Source: Methanosarcinales archaeon Met12 (lineage in GTDB: Archaea > Halobacteriota > UBA148 > JAJOKI01). Taken from it: 64,000 bases of DNA. Where the stretch lies: assembly GCA_002813105.2 (NCBI GenBank), contig CP017966.2:620001-684000 (forward strand). Reading direction: 5' to 3'. Both the position numbers and the translations under genes were made by a program. Positions 45,263-52,335 of this stretch are shown here, piece after piece (within the stretch, counting starts at the first letter, position 1; the number at the start of each line of letters is the position of its first letter). A model generated the notes under the pieces. It was not told the origin of the DNA and did no database searches. It worked only from the letters and a program-made list of their open reading frames with translations.

Positions 45263-45900
45263 CCGAACCGATCAGCTATTGACTCGTATAGCTTGTCGAC
45301 ATTGATGCCATCAAGGGCAGAAATAGGAACTACGGGATGTTGTGGAAATGCGCTTTTTATCCTGGCCGGAGATGCATCTGGCAGGTCTATTTTATTGGCA
45401 ACTATTAACAAGGGCAACTCCCGCGCCTCCATGTTTCCGACGACGATGACGTTCACCTGTGTAAATGGGTCTTCGGCAGCATCCATAATCAATAATACTC
45501 CATCTATGTCATCTAGCCATTTGATGGCTTCGATCACGCCCTCCGTCCCCTCTTTTGCCCGCCGCTTTGCCTCTTCTTCATCCATCCCAAACGCCATGAA
45601 ATCATGAAAATCGATTTTCGTCGCCAAACCCGGCGTATCCACGATATCCAAGGTCACTGCCACGCCATTGGCATTAATACGTACGTTCTCCTTCCTTATC
45701 ACCCGACGGGTTTCATGAGGTATCTCGGATACTATGCCGATCACATCATCACCGCTCCAATCACGGACTATTCTGTTTGCTAGAGTGGTTTTTCCGGCAT
45801 TCGGCGGACCATAAATCCCTATGCGCACCGCCTTCTTTTTAAATATCTTTCTGATCCACGATGAGAAACTTCGTTTAATTATTTTAATCATTCTTCCCAT
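45259..45900 (-). CDS. arvA: Era-like small GTPase, ArvA-like
   Basis: 213 residues with all G motifs: G1 GPPNAGKTTL (about residue 32), the G2 region, G3 DTPGLA, G4 ANKID and G5 SALDG. A basic amphipathic N-terminus (MIKIIKRSFSSWIRKIFKKK) could bind membrane. In Haloferax volcanii the homologous GTPase of this cluster drives extracellular vesicle formation. It lies divergent from the CBS-domain operon, sharing the ~130-bp intergenic region. Confidence 0.85.
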   Translation of the reverse strand: MGRMIKIIKRSFSSWIRKIFKKKAVRIGIYGPPNAGKTTLANRIVRDWSGDDVIGIVSEIPHETRRVIRKENVRINANGVAVTLDIVDTPGLATKIDFHDFMAFGMDEEEAKRRAKEGTEGVIEAIKWLDDIDGVLLIMDAAEDPFTQVNVIVVGNMEARELPLLIVANKIDLPDASPARIKSAFPQHPVVPISALDGINVDKLYESIADRFG

Positions 45901-45954
45901 CCCATATACAAGTCATCTAATTGTCATATATATTTTATCACATTAATACTGGTC

Positions 45955-45972
45955 GTGATACTTTTATATCTT
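45955..45972 (+). promoter_or_regulatory. TATA-like promoter of the CBS operon
   Basis: CGTGATACTTTTATATCT carries a TTTTATAT box about 60-70 bp upstream of ATG 46029 and about 25 bp upstream of 45987, suggesting transcription starts near 45990. It is the only strong AT-box of this orientation between arvA and the five CBS genes, which have no room for internal promoters. Confidence 0.45.
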
Positions 45973-46028
45973 CAGATTTTATATCTATGAGTAATACAAC
46001 CTATGTGGTCATAAGATATGTGGTTAAA

Positions 46029-46601
46029 ATGACGATGGAGCAGGAAATGGAAACGCGGATATCAGTACGAGAAATCATGACCAAGGAGGTCGTCACGGCA
46101 GAAGGCGATATGAGGGCGTCTGTTGCCGGAGAAAAAATGATCGCACACAACGTGGGTAGCCTCATCATCGTCGAAGACGGCAAACCAGTGGGTATTGTGA
46201 CAGAACGGGATATGGTGCGAAAGATCATATCGGAAAACATAACACCAGGTTCCGTAACACTCAGGGATTTGATGACGCAGCCGCTTATCTCCATCAGAGG
46301 CGATGAGAGTCTGGATGAGGCGGCGCGAAAAATGATGAGATTGGATATCAGGAGACTACCTGTTGTCGAGGAAAATAAATTAGTCGGAATCGTCACCGAT
46401 ACAGATATTATTGCGGTTTCTCCAGGGCTCACCGATATTCTCACAAATTTAATCGAGATGAATCGGGACCATCCTCCATTTTCTGAAACTAAAAAGATCT
46501 CGCAGGGTATTTGTGAAAGGTGCGATGAACTCTCTGGGACCTTAGAGGTAATAGATGGGACGTCAGTTTGTGAGAGTTGTAAGGATGAAATATTCCGATG
46601 A
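46029..46601 (+). CDS. CBS protein 1: two CBS domains plus C-terminal zinc ribbon
   Basis: About 190 residues from ATG 46029 (46035 or 45987 also possible). Two CBS domains: VREIMTKEVVTAEGDM with VGIVTERDMVRKI, and LRDLMTQPLISIRGDE with VGIVTDTDIIAV. The C-terminal 40 residues hold CERCDELSG and CESCKDE, a zinc ribbon as in bacterial and archaeal adenine-nucleotide sensor or hibernation-type CBS proteins. First gene of five in a row; its stop overlaps the next start. Confidence 0.88.
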   Translation: MTMEQEMETRISVREIMTKEVVTAEGDMRASVAGEKMIAHNVGSLIIVEDGKPVGIVTERDMVRKIISENITPGSVTLRDLMTQPLISIRGDESLDEAARKMMRLDIRRLPVVEENKLVGIVTDTDIIAVSPGLTDILTNLIEMNRDHPPFSETKKISQGICERCDELSGTLEVIDGTSVCESCKDEIFR

Positions 46602-47395
46602 AAGGGGGGAAGCACATAAAAGTTCAGTATATGATGTCTAAAGACGTCGTGTCTATCAAAGAAAACGAATTTATGACCAAAGCCCGTCAATTGATGCGGC
46701 TTCATCATTTCAGGAGCGTGCCCGTCGTAGATGATGAAAATCGTGTTACCGGCGTGATAACCCGGCAAGATGTGCTGAAAATATCATCGACGAAGTCAAA
46801 TATAACTGTTAAAGGATTTGTACGAGAATGTCCGACAATAGTCCCTGGTATGAGCGGATTGGAAGCGGCGCGCATCCTGCTTGCATCTAAATTGGAGTGC
46901 GCCCCCGTCGTGAACTCGGTCCATGATCGTGAGATGGTCGGCGTCTTAAGCATCACTGATATATTCAAAAATTTGGATATTGATATCATGCCGACTAGAA
47001 CAGTTGGCGAGATAATGACTACTGATGTGAGGGTATGTTCTCCGAAAGATCCGGTCTCAAGATGCTGGGCAAACATGGATGAATATGATTACAGCGGGTT
47101 CCCGGTCGTCAAAAGGAAAAAACTTATAGGAATTATCACGCGATACGACATCATCAAAGCAGGTTATGCCAGAACGTCAAGGGAAACGGGAGAGGGAAAA
47201 TCGAATCGTTCGACCACTGTCGAAAAGGTAATGCACACGCCCGTGTACACCGTCCATCCCGAAACTACTTTAAAAGAAGCCATCGAAGCGATGCTGAAAC
47301 ACGATATTGGAAGATTGCCCGTGGTCAATGATGGCAAACTGGTCGGCATAATCGATAGATATGACTTGATTAGCGGCTATATTTCAGAGGCATGA
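46598..47395 (+). CDS. CBS protein 2: four CBS domains
   Basis: 265 residues made only of CBS units: VQYMMSKDVVSIKENE, VKGFVRECPTIVPGMS, VGEIMTTDVRVCSPKD and VEKVMHTPVYTVHPET, each followed by a (V/I)GIxxxxD element. The second unit is the most diverged (no IM motif). Two Bateman modules can bind adenine nucleotides or related ligands. ATGA overlap with gene 1; 4-nt gap to gene 3. Confidence 0.9.
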   Translation: MKGGKHIKVQYMMSKDVVSIKENEFMTKARQLMRLHHFRSVPVVDDENRVTGVITRQDVLKISSTKSNITVKGFVRECPTIVPGMSGLEAARILLASKLECAPVVNSVHDREMVGVLSITDIFKNLDIDIMPTRTVGEIMTTDVRVCSPKDPVSRCWANMDEYDYSGFPVVKRKKLIGIITRYDIIKAGYARTSRETGEGKSNRSTTVEKVMHTPVYTVHPETTLKEAIEAMLKHDIGRLPVVNDGKLVGIIDRYDLISGYISEA

Positions 47396-47399
47396 TATA

Positions 47400-48341
47400 A
47401 TGAAGAGACATCACGGCAGTATCAAGAAGGGAGCAAGACGCGCAGATGAGTCAAGTGAGGCAGTACTTGATCGCGGACCGGTGGAATTTAAATCTCGAAT
47501 CCCATCCCATCCTGGCGATATAATGACGATTGCGAGCAGGGAAGTGGTCACCGTCCCACCGACCATGACGATTATGGGCGCGGTCAAGACGATGATGACT
47601 TATGGATTCAGACGTATCCCGGTCGCAGAGGCAGGAACAAATCGGCTCGTTGGCATATTCACCGGCACTGACTTGCTTGATTTTATGGGGGGCGGTGAAC
47701 GATATAACATAATCATAAAAAAATATGATGGAAATTTTCTCGCCGCCATTAATGGGGGCATCAGGGAGATAATGCAGTGTGAGGTGGCAACGCTAAAGGA
47801 AAACCAATCGCTGAAAGATGCGCTGAATATGATGCTCCAGAAGAACATCGGCGGGATGCCAATTGTGACCGAAGACAGACGCGTAATTGGCATCATTTCC
47901 GAGCAAGATTTTGTGGAGTTGATTGCAGGCATAAAGACTGGAAAGGCCGTGAGGGATTACATGAGCGAACGCGTAATAACTGTCCTGCCCAATATGTCTA
48001 TCAAAGAAGTAACAAAGACGATGAGAAATAATGGGCTTCGCAGATTGCCGGTTGTCAAGGATGGCATTCTGCTGGGGCTGGCATCCTCTCGAGATATCAT
48101 AAGATACATAGGAAGTGGTGAGGTGTTCAATCAGTTGATTACGGGAGACATTCATGAAGCCCTGAAGCCTCCGATTAAGACGATTATGAGATCGGCCACC
48201 ATCACTATAGAGCCAGACGTAGATTTGGGCAAAGCCGCAGAGGTTATGATTGAAAGGAACGTCGGATCGCTATCAGTCATCAGCGAAGGTGTCTTGGTGG
48301 GGATTTTCACGGAAAGAGACCTTTTACGAGCCTGTCTGTGA
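47400..48341 (+). CDS. CBS protein 3: basic N-terminus plus four CBS domains
   Basis: 313 residues. The first ~40 are basic and polar (KRHHGSIKKGARRADESSEA), unlike the other four proteins, and could bind nucleic acid or a partner. Then four CBS units begin at PGDIMTIASREVV, IREIMQCEVATL, VRDYMSERVITV and IKTIMRSATITI. An insertion with GGGERYNIIIKKYDGNF between units 1 and 2 is unusual. Confidence 0.9.
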   Translation: MKRHHGSIKKGARRADESSEAVLDRGPVEFKSRIPSHPGDIMTIASREVVTVPPTMTIMGAVKTMMTYGFRRIPVAEAGTNRLVGIFTGTDLLDFMGGGERYNIIIKKYDGNFLAAINGGIREIMQCEVATLKENQSLKDALNMMLQKNIGGMPIVTEDRRVIGIISEQDFVELIAGIKTGKAVRDYMSERVITVLPNMSIKEVTKTMRNNGLRRLPVVKDGILLGLASSRDIIRYIGSGEVFNQLITGDIHEALKPPIKTIMRSATITIEPDVDLGKAAEVMIERNVGSLSVISEGVLVGIFTERDLLRACL

Positions 48342-48353
48342 GTTGATATTACC

Positions 48354-49208
48354 ATGAAAGTAAAAGATGTCATGAGCTCGCCAGTATATGTGATTGCCCC
48401 CGAGGAGCCGCTTTCACGTGCGAGAAACCTCATGCTAAAGCACGGGGTAAGTAGATTGGTCGTTGTGGATGGCGAGATTCCCGTGGGGATTATAACGAAA
48501 TCCGACCTGATGTGGAAACTCGGTCAGGCCGAACCAGCATGGCGTAGACGGCCGATCGACCGAGTTCCGGTTAAAGTGATAATGAGTGAACATCTTGTTA
48601 CTACCTATCTCGAGGCATCGCTGGAGGACGTCAGTGAGTTAATGCTGGGAAACGACATCAGTGGAATTCCCGTTGTTGGAATCGATGGATTGGTTGGAAT
48701 TATCACTAAATCCAATCTCGTCCATCATCTTTCGACTGTCAGACTGGACATAAAAGTGGAAGACATAATGAGTGATTTCGTAGTCATGGTTCACCGTCAT
48801 CATTCGATAAGTCACGTGATCGCAGAGATGGACAGAAATGATGTACACAGAGTCATAGTAATGGAAGGTGGCAATACACCGGTTGGAATCATCACGTCGT
48901 CAAATCTGGCGTTTACCGAATTGAGAGACGGCAAAGGTAAACCTCCAGAGAAGACTATAAAAATGGTCCGAAAGGAAAGTCCTGCTGGGCGCAAAAAGTT
49001 TCGAGATGTAGAGGTCGTACATCTTGTCGCCGAAGACGTCATGTCGTCTCCACTGATCACTATAGGCAGAGATGCCCTTGTCACGGATGCGGCAAAGATA
49101 TTGGTGGCACATAAGATCGACGGGGTTCCAGTAATAGATGATGAGGAAATGGTGGGAATCGTGACCAAGACCGACATCATCAAGTTGATTTCAGGAGGTC
49201 TGCGATGA
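48354..49208 (+). CDS. CBS protein 4: four CBS domains
   Basis: 284 residues. Units start at VKDVMSSPVYVIAPEE, VKVIMSEHLVTTYLEA, VEDIMSDFVVMVHRHH and AEDVMSSPLITIGRDA. A basic linker (KGKPPEKTIKMVRKESPAGRKK) separates units 3 and 4. The stop overlaps the next start by 4 nt. Confidence 0.9.
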   Translation: MKVKDVMSSPVYVIAPEEPLSRARNLMLKHGVSRLVVVDGEIPVGIITKSDLMWKLGQAEPAWRRRPIDRVPVKVIMSEHLVTTYLEASLEDVSELMLGNDISGIPVVGIDGLVGIITKSNLVHHLSTVRLDIKVEDIMSDFVVMVHRHHSISHVIAEMDRNDVHRVIVMEGGNTPVGIITSSNLAFTELRDGKGKPPEKTIKMVRKESPAGRKKFRDVEVVHLVAEDVMSSPLITIGRDALVTDAAKILVAHKIDGVPVIDDEEMVGIVTKTDIIKLISGGLR

Positions 49209-49987
49209 GCAGATATGTGGCGAAAGATATAATGGCCGAGGCACTCACCATCGATAAGTCAGCGGCATTATCTCATGCCATGGATTTGATGAAGAAACAT
49301 GGCGTCAGGCATCTGTTAGTCACAAAAGATGATAGTCTGATTGGTGTGGTGACACAGCGCACTATCGCAAGAGTGCTCGGTACCAGGAAAAAGTCGAATC
49401 TACCAGCATCGTCCCTCCATGTAGCTACTGCGATGACTGATAAATTTGCGACCATCTCCCCTGACGAAGATGTAAATAAGATTCTTCACCTCTTTCGAGA
49501 TGTAGGGGTTGTAGCGGTCTCCAATGACAAGCTGGTTGGCTGGGTTACTCCAAAGGAGGTATTGACTATCTTGAAACCCAAAGGATGTGCTGGAGACATC
49601 ATGAGCGACCCCATTTCCGTATCACCAAGCGAGCGCGTGGTGCATGTCCGTAGGCGTATGCTGGACGAGGACATTGGCCGAATGCTCGTCATAGAGGATA
49701 TGCAACTGGTCGGCATCATAACAGAGAGCGACATCGCAAGAGCAATGAGAACGTTCAGGGATTTGGTTCCAGGACATCAACAAGATAGCAGAATCAAGAA
49801 CCTTCTGGTCAGTGATATAATGAGCGTCAATGTCAAATTCATACGAACTGATACGCCGTTGTCAGACGCCATCGATCTGATGCTGAAGGAGAATATTGGA
49901 GGGCTGCCTGTTTTAAATATTCGAGATGGACTGGTCGGTATGGTCACGCGCCGGGATATTATTCGGGTTGAAGATGGGCTATTATGA
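49205..49987 (+). CDS. CBS protein 5: four CBS domains
   Basis: 260 residues. Units: AKDIMAEALTIDKSAA, VATAMTDKFATISPDE, AGDIMSDPISVSPSER and VSDIMSVNVKFIRTDT. The second unit is shortened and lacks the usual PVVD strand sequence (VVAVSNDKLVGWVTPKEVL). It ends the five-gene array; the next 150 bp have no gene until the MNT gene. Confidence 0.9.
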   Translation: MSRYVAKDIMAEALTIDKSAALSHAMDLMKKHGVRHLLVTKDDSLIGVVTQRTIARVLGTRKKSNLPASSLHVATAMTDKFATISPDEDVNKILHLFRDVGVVAVSNDKLVGWVTPKEVLTILKPKGCAGDIMSDPISVSPSERVVHVRRRMLDEDIGRMLVIEDMQLVGIITESDIARAMRTFRDLVPGHQQDSRIKNLLVSDIMSVNVKFIRTDTPLSDAIDLMLKENIGGLPVLNIRDGLVGMVTRRDIIRVEDGLL

Positions 49988-50025
49988 GCGAAACTGGTAA
50001 AGCTATGACGCGACGCCCGATACCT

Positions 50026-50057
50026 CTTTTTCGTACCCAGATGAGATTTGGTGTGCT
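50026..50057. repeat. Dispersed repeat R1 beside the toxin-antitoxin modules
   Basis: The core AGATGAGATTTGGTGTG (50039-50055) is identical at 52020-52036 and both are preceded by CTTTTTCG (50026-50033; 51999-52006). A diverged copy, CAGATGGGGTTTGTGTG, lies at 51135-51151. The three copies bracket the MNT-HEPN pair and the VapBC pair. Confidence 0.65.
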
Positions 50058-50143
50058 TCTTATATGATGGAAGTGAAATTCAGAGGGCACAACTCCCACA
50101 TAGAAAGTTTTATATATCGAACTCTCGTTTATTATATTGAACG

Positions 50144-50716
50144 GTGGTTCAGTTGATTGAACTGTTTGAAAAATATGTGGACTGGAAGATACTCGCATTC
50201 TTCTTGAGAAATCCTACCACGACAGTGTATGTTAAAGAGTTGGCAAGAAGGCTCCATGTCAGCCCGGGAAGCGTGAGCAAAGCAGTAAAAAGGTTTGCCA
50301 TGGATAACCTTTTGCTAAAAGAGGAAAAAGGACTAGCCCACCTGTACAAACTAAACAACGAATCCGCCATTGTAAAATCCTTGAAAAAGGCATATAGTCT
50401 CATGAGAATACATGAACTGAAAATCGCTGACAAATTTCTGGATGCCGATGAAAACATAATATCACTGGCTCTTTACGGTAGCTATGCCACAGGGGACTAT
50501 GATGAGAAAAGCGATATCGATTTGTTGGCCATAACTCCCAGTGGCAGATACATTTTTACTGCACTCATAAACGATCTAGAAAGAGATTTGGTGGTTGAAA
50601 TAAGCCTGGAGGTATCTAATTTATCTCAATGGAGGTCGTTGGCAAGAAAAAATGATGTTTTTTACAGAAGGGTGATCGAGAATCATGTCCTCTTACGTGG
50701 AAGTGGATTAAAATGA
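50144..50716 (+). CDS. MNT-type nucleotidyltransferase antitoxin with N-terminal winged helix
   Basis: 190 residues from GTG 50144. Residues ~1-75 are a winged helix (VYVKELARRLHVSPGSVSKAVKRF). The MNT domain follows with LYGSYATGDYDEKSDIDLLAI, holding the GS and DxD motifs (residue ~109 onward). In MNT-HEPN systems the nucleotidyltransferase AMPylates the HEPN toxin. TATA-like TTTATATA lies about 30 bp upstream. Its stop overlaps the HEPN start. Confidence 0.9.
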   Translation: MVQLIELFEKYVDWKILAFFLRNPTTTVYVKELARRLHVSPGSVSKAVKRFAMDNLLLKEEKGLAHLYKLNNESAIVKSLKKAYSLMRIHELKIADKFLDADENIISLALYGSYATGDYDEKSDIDLLAITPSGRYIFTALINDLERDLVVEISLEVSNLSQWRSLARKNDVFYRRVIENHVLLRGSGLK

Positions 50717-51128
50717 ATTTGGATGACTGTTTTAGCCAAGGATTGCTTAGAAAGATAAATCCCGACACAGAAAATGCACGTAGGTCCATAAAAATCTCAA
50801 ACGAATATTTGGAAAAGGCAATGAAGAACAGGGAGATCGAGTGTTATGATGTGACCGTGATACTATGTTATACCTCAATGTTCCATGCTGCCCGTTCGAT
50901 GCTGTTCAGAGATGGGATTAAGGAACGTAGCCATATTTGCATACCTCTCTATATCAAAGAGAGATACCCAGAATTGGAAAGATATGCAACGTACTAGATT
51001 CATACAGAGAATTTAGGCACAGAATAATGTACAGATTGGGCGCATCCATCGATGGGAATGATGCAGATGAAGCGATAAAATCTGCAGAGGAATTCATATC
51101 TCAAACCAAGAAACTGATCGACGTCTAA
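50713..51128 (+). pseudogene. HEPN toxin gene with one frameshift
   Basis: The first frame (50713-50997) gives the N-terminal HEPN helices (NARRSIKISNEYLEKAMKNREIECYDVTVI). A shift near 50982-50990 restores the rest in another frame: VLDSYREFRHRIMYRLGAS, which holds the R-x3-H ribonuclease motif, then DADEAIKSAEEFISQTKKLID. A single-base indel explains it, so the toxin is probably inactive unless frameshifting or a sequencing error is involved. The MNT partner is intact. Confidence 0.8.
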
Positions 51129-51134
51129 CATACT

Positions 51135-51151
51135 CAGATGGGGTTTGTGTG
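51135..51151. repeat. Dispersed repeat R2 (diverged copy of R1/R3)
   Basis: CAGATGGGGTTTGTGTG matches the R1/R3 core at 13-14 of 17 positions. It lies between the HEPN gene end (51128) and the VapBC pair; the surrounding 51152-51300 has no gene. Confidence 0.45.
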
Positions 51152-51317
51152 TTTGGTAGCCGATCTCATAAAGATCTGCGATGTGACTAAACGACCGATC
51201 CGATGATGCTGTGGTCTCACATGTGATTGTATAAGGATCAATGCGAAGTATATGACGTGATGCCAGATTATATTATTTTGACCATAAACTATTAATATAT
51301 GGCACATTTACTTTATT

Positions 51318-51572
51318 ATGGTGATAGATTTGGTCGAGGGCGTTGAAGCGAAGAAAGTCGATGAGCAAGGGAGATTCGTGTTGCCGTCTGACTGGAGAAG
51401 AGAAGAGTTGAAAGGGACCAATGAGGTGTTCATAATAAAGAGAAAAGGATATCTCAAGATGATTCCGAAGAAGAAGGTGGACCTGACGAAATTCTTTGAT
51501 AAAGCCGATCTAGGCATGAACATAGGAGACTGGGACGAATTTGAAAAAGAGTTCTATGAGGGAGAGGTTTGA
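51318..51572 (+). CDS. vapB: VapB-like AbrB antitoxin
   Basis: 84 residues with an N-terminal AbrB/MazE swapped-hairpin pattern (AKKVDEQGRFVLPSDWRREELKGTNEVFIIKR) and an acidic C-terminal tail (WDEFEKEFYEGEV) that would wrap the toxin. TATA-like TTAATATAT lies about 25 bp upstream of ATG 51318. Coupled to vapC by a stop/start overlap. Confidence 0.85.
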   Translation: MVIDLVEGVEAKKVDEQGRFVLPSDWRREELKGTNEVFIIKRKGYLKMIPKKKVDLTKFFDKADLGMNIGDWDEFEKEFYEGEV

Positions 51573-51991
51573 GGTTCTTAGATGCAAACATCTTCATCTA
51601 CGCCTATTATAAGCCAGTGCATGACCTGAGTTCAAAGCGAAGGGCGATGAAGGAGAAATCAAAGGAAATTGTGGATAGGATAAATGAAGGAGAGACGGTG
51701 ATAACAGCCGTCGTTCATCTGTCTGAGGTTTCAAATATACTAAAACGAGCATTGCCACTGGATAAGCTTGCCACGCTATTGATCGGACTGTACTCATCGG
51801 ACAACATCAAGATCGTGGATGTCACTAAAAACGATTATCTGGGAGCGATAGAACTTATGGATGAGACGAAGATGGACCCGAACGATTCTCTTGCCATACA
51901 GATCATGAGGAGGGAGGAGATAAAAGAGATATATTCATTTGATCGTAGCTTTGAAGGTGTTGATGGGATCAAGAGGTTGCCAGAGTTTTGA
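51569..51991 (+). CDS. vapC: VapC PIN-domain ribonuclease toxin
   Basis: 140 residues, TTG start. PIN acidic residues are visible in FLDANIFIYAYY (first Asp), VHLSEVSNIL (Glu), and DPNDSLAIQIMRRE with YSFDRSFEGVDGIKRL (later Asp residues). It cleaves RNA and is held inactive by VapB. Intact, unlike the neighbouring HEPN toxin. Confidence 0.92.
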   Translation: MRFLDANIFIYAYYKPVHDLSSKRRAMKEKSKEIVDRINEGETVITAVVHLSEVSNILKRALPLDKLATLLIGLYSSDNIKIVDVTKNDYLGAIELMDETKMDPNDSLAIQIMRREEIKEIYSFDRSFEGVDGIKRLPEF

Positions 51992-52019
51992 TGTTCTCCT
52001 TTTTCGCTCCACCATATCT

Positions 52020-52036
52020 AGATGAGATTTGGTGTG
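52020..52036. repeat. Dispersed repeat R3
   Basis: AGATGAGATTTGGTGTG is identical to R1 (50039-50055). It marks the right boundary of the VapBC module, as R1 marks the left of MNT-HEPN. Confidence 0.65.
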
Positions 52037-52152
52037 ATTCAGTAGTTCCGAAGGTCAAAATCTGGCAACCAAGTCGATGATTAAATAGTAAGATAAGTTT
52101 AGCTTTAAATTTAGTAAGAATTTTTTTTAAGGGGTGGGGTTCGCATATAAGT

Positions 52153-52229
52153 TGTTAAGTGAGATCGCGGGCTTCGGGTAACTCTTCATAATCCTTTGGA
52201 TTGCTAGGTGCTATCGCACTCACTTAACA
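52153..52229. repeat. 77-bp inverted-repeat structure upstream of hsdR
   Basis: TGTTAAGTGAG (52153-52163) and CTCACTTAACA (52219-52229) are perfect 11-bp inverted repeats. The right end read inward (GTGCTGTTAAGTG) shares GTGCTGTTAA with one end of the 90-bp MITE, so it may be a related or decayed MITE. No clear target duplication. The rest of 51992-52335 has R3 and a TATA-like TTATATAAA near 52291 that probably serves hsdR. Confidence 0.5.
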
Positions 52230-52335
52230 GCACGTTTGCGACTTGCTTCACCCAAATGCTTTCGGGAAACTTCATATATCCACGAAATGTTATATAAATT
52301 GGAATAGTATTGGAGTATGAGAGAAGGATGTCGAT

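Noticed and set aside
45921-46601. Longer start (45921) for the first CBS protein
   Set aside because: The extra residues overlap the likely promoter (TTTTATAT at 45960s) and lack similarity to CBS proteins.
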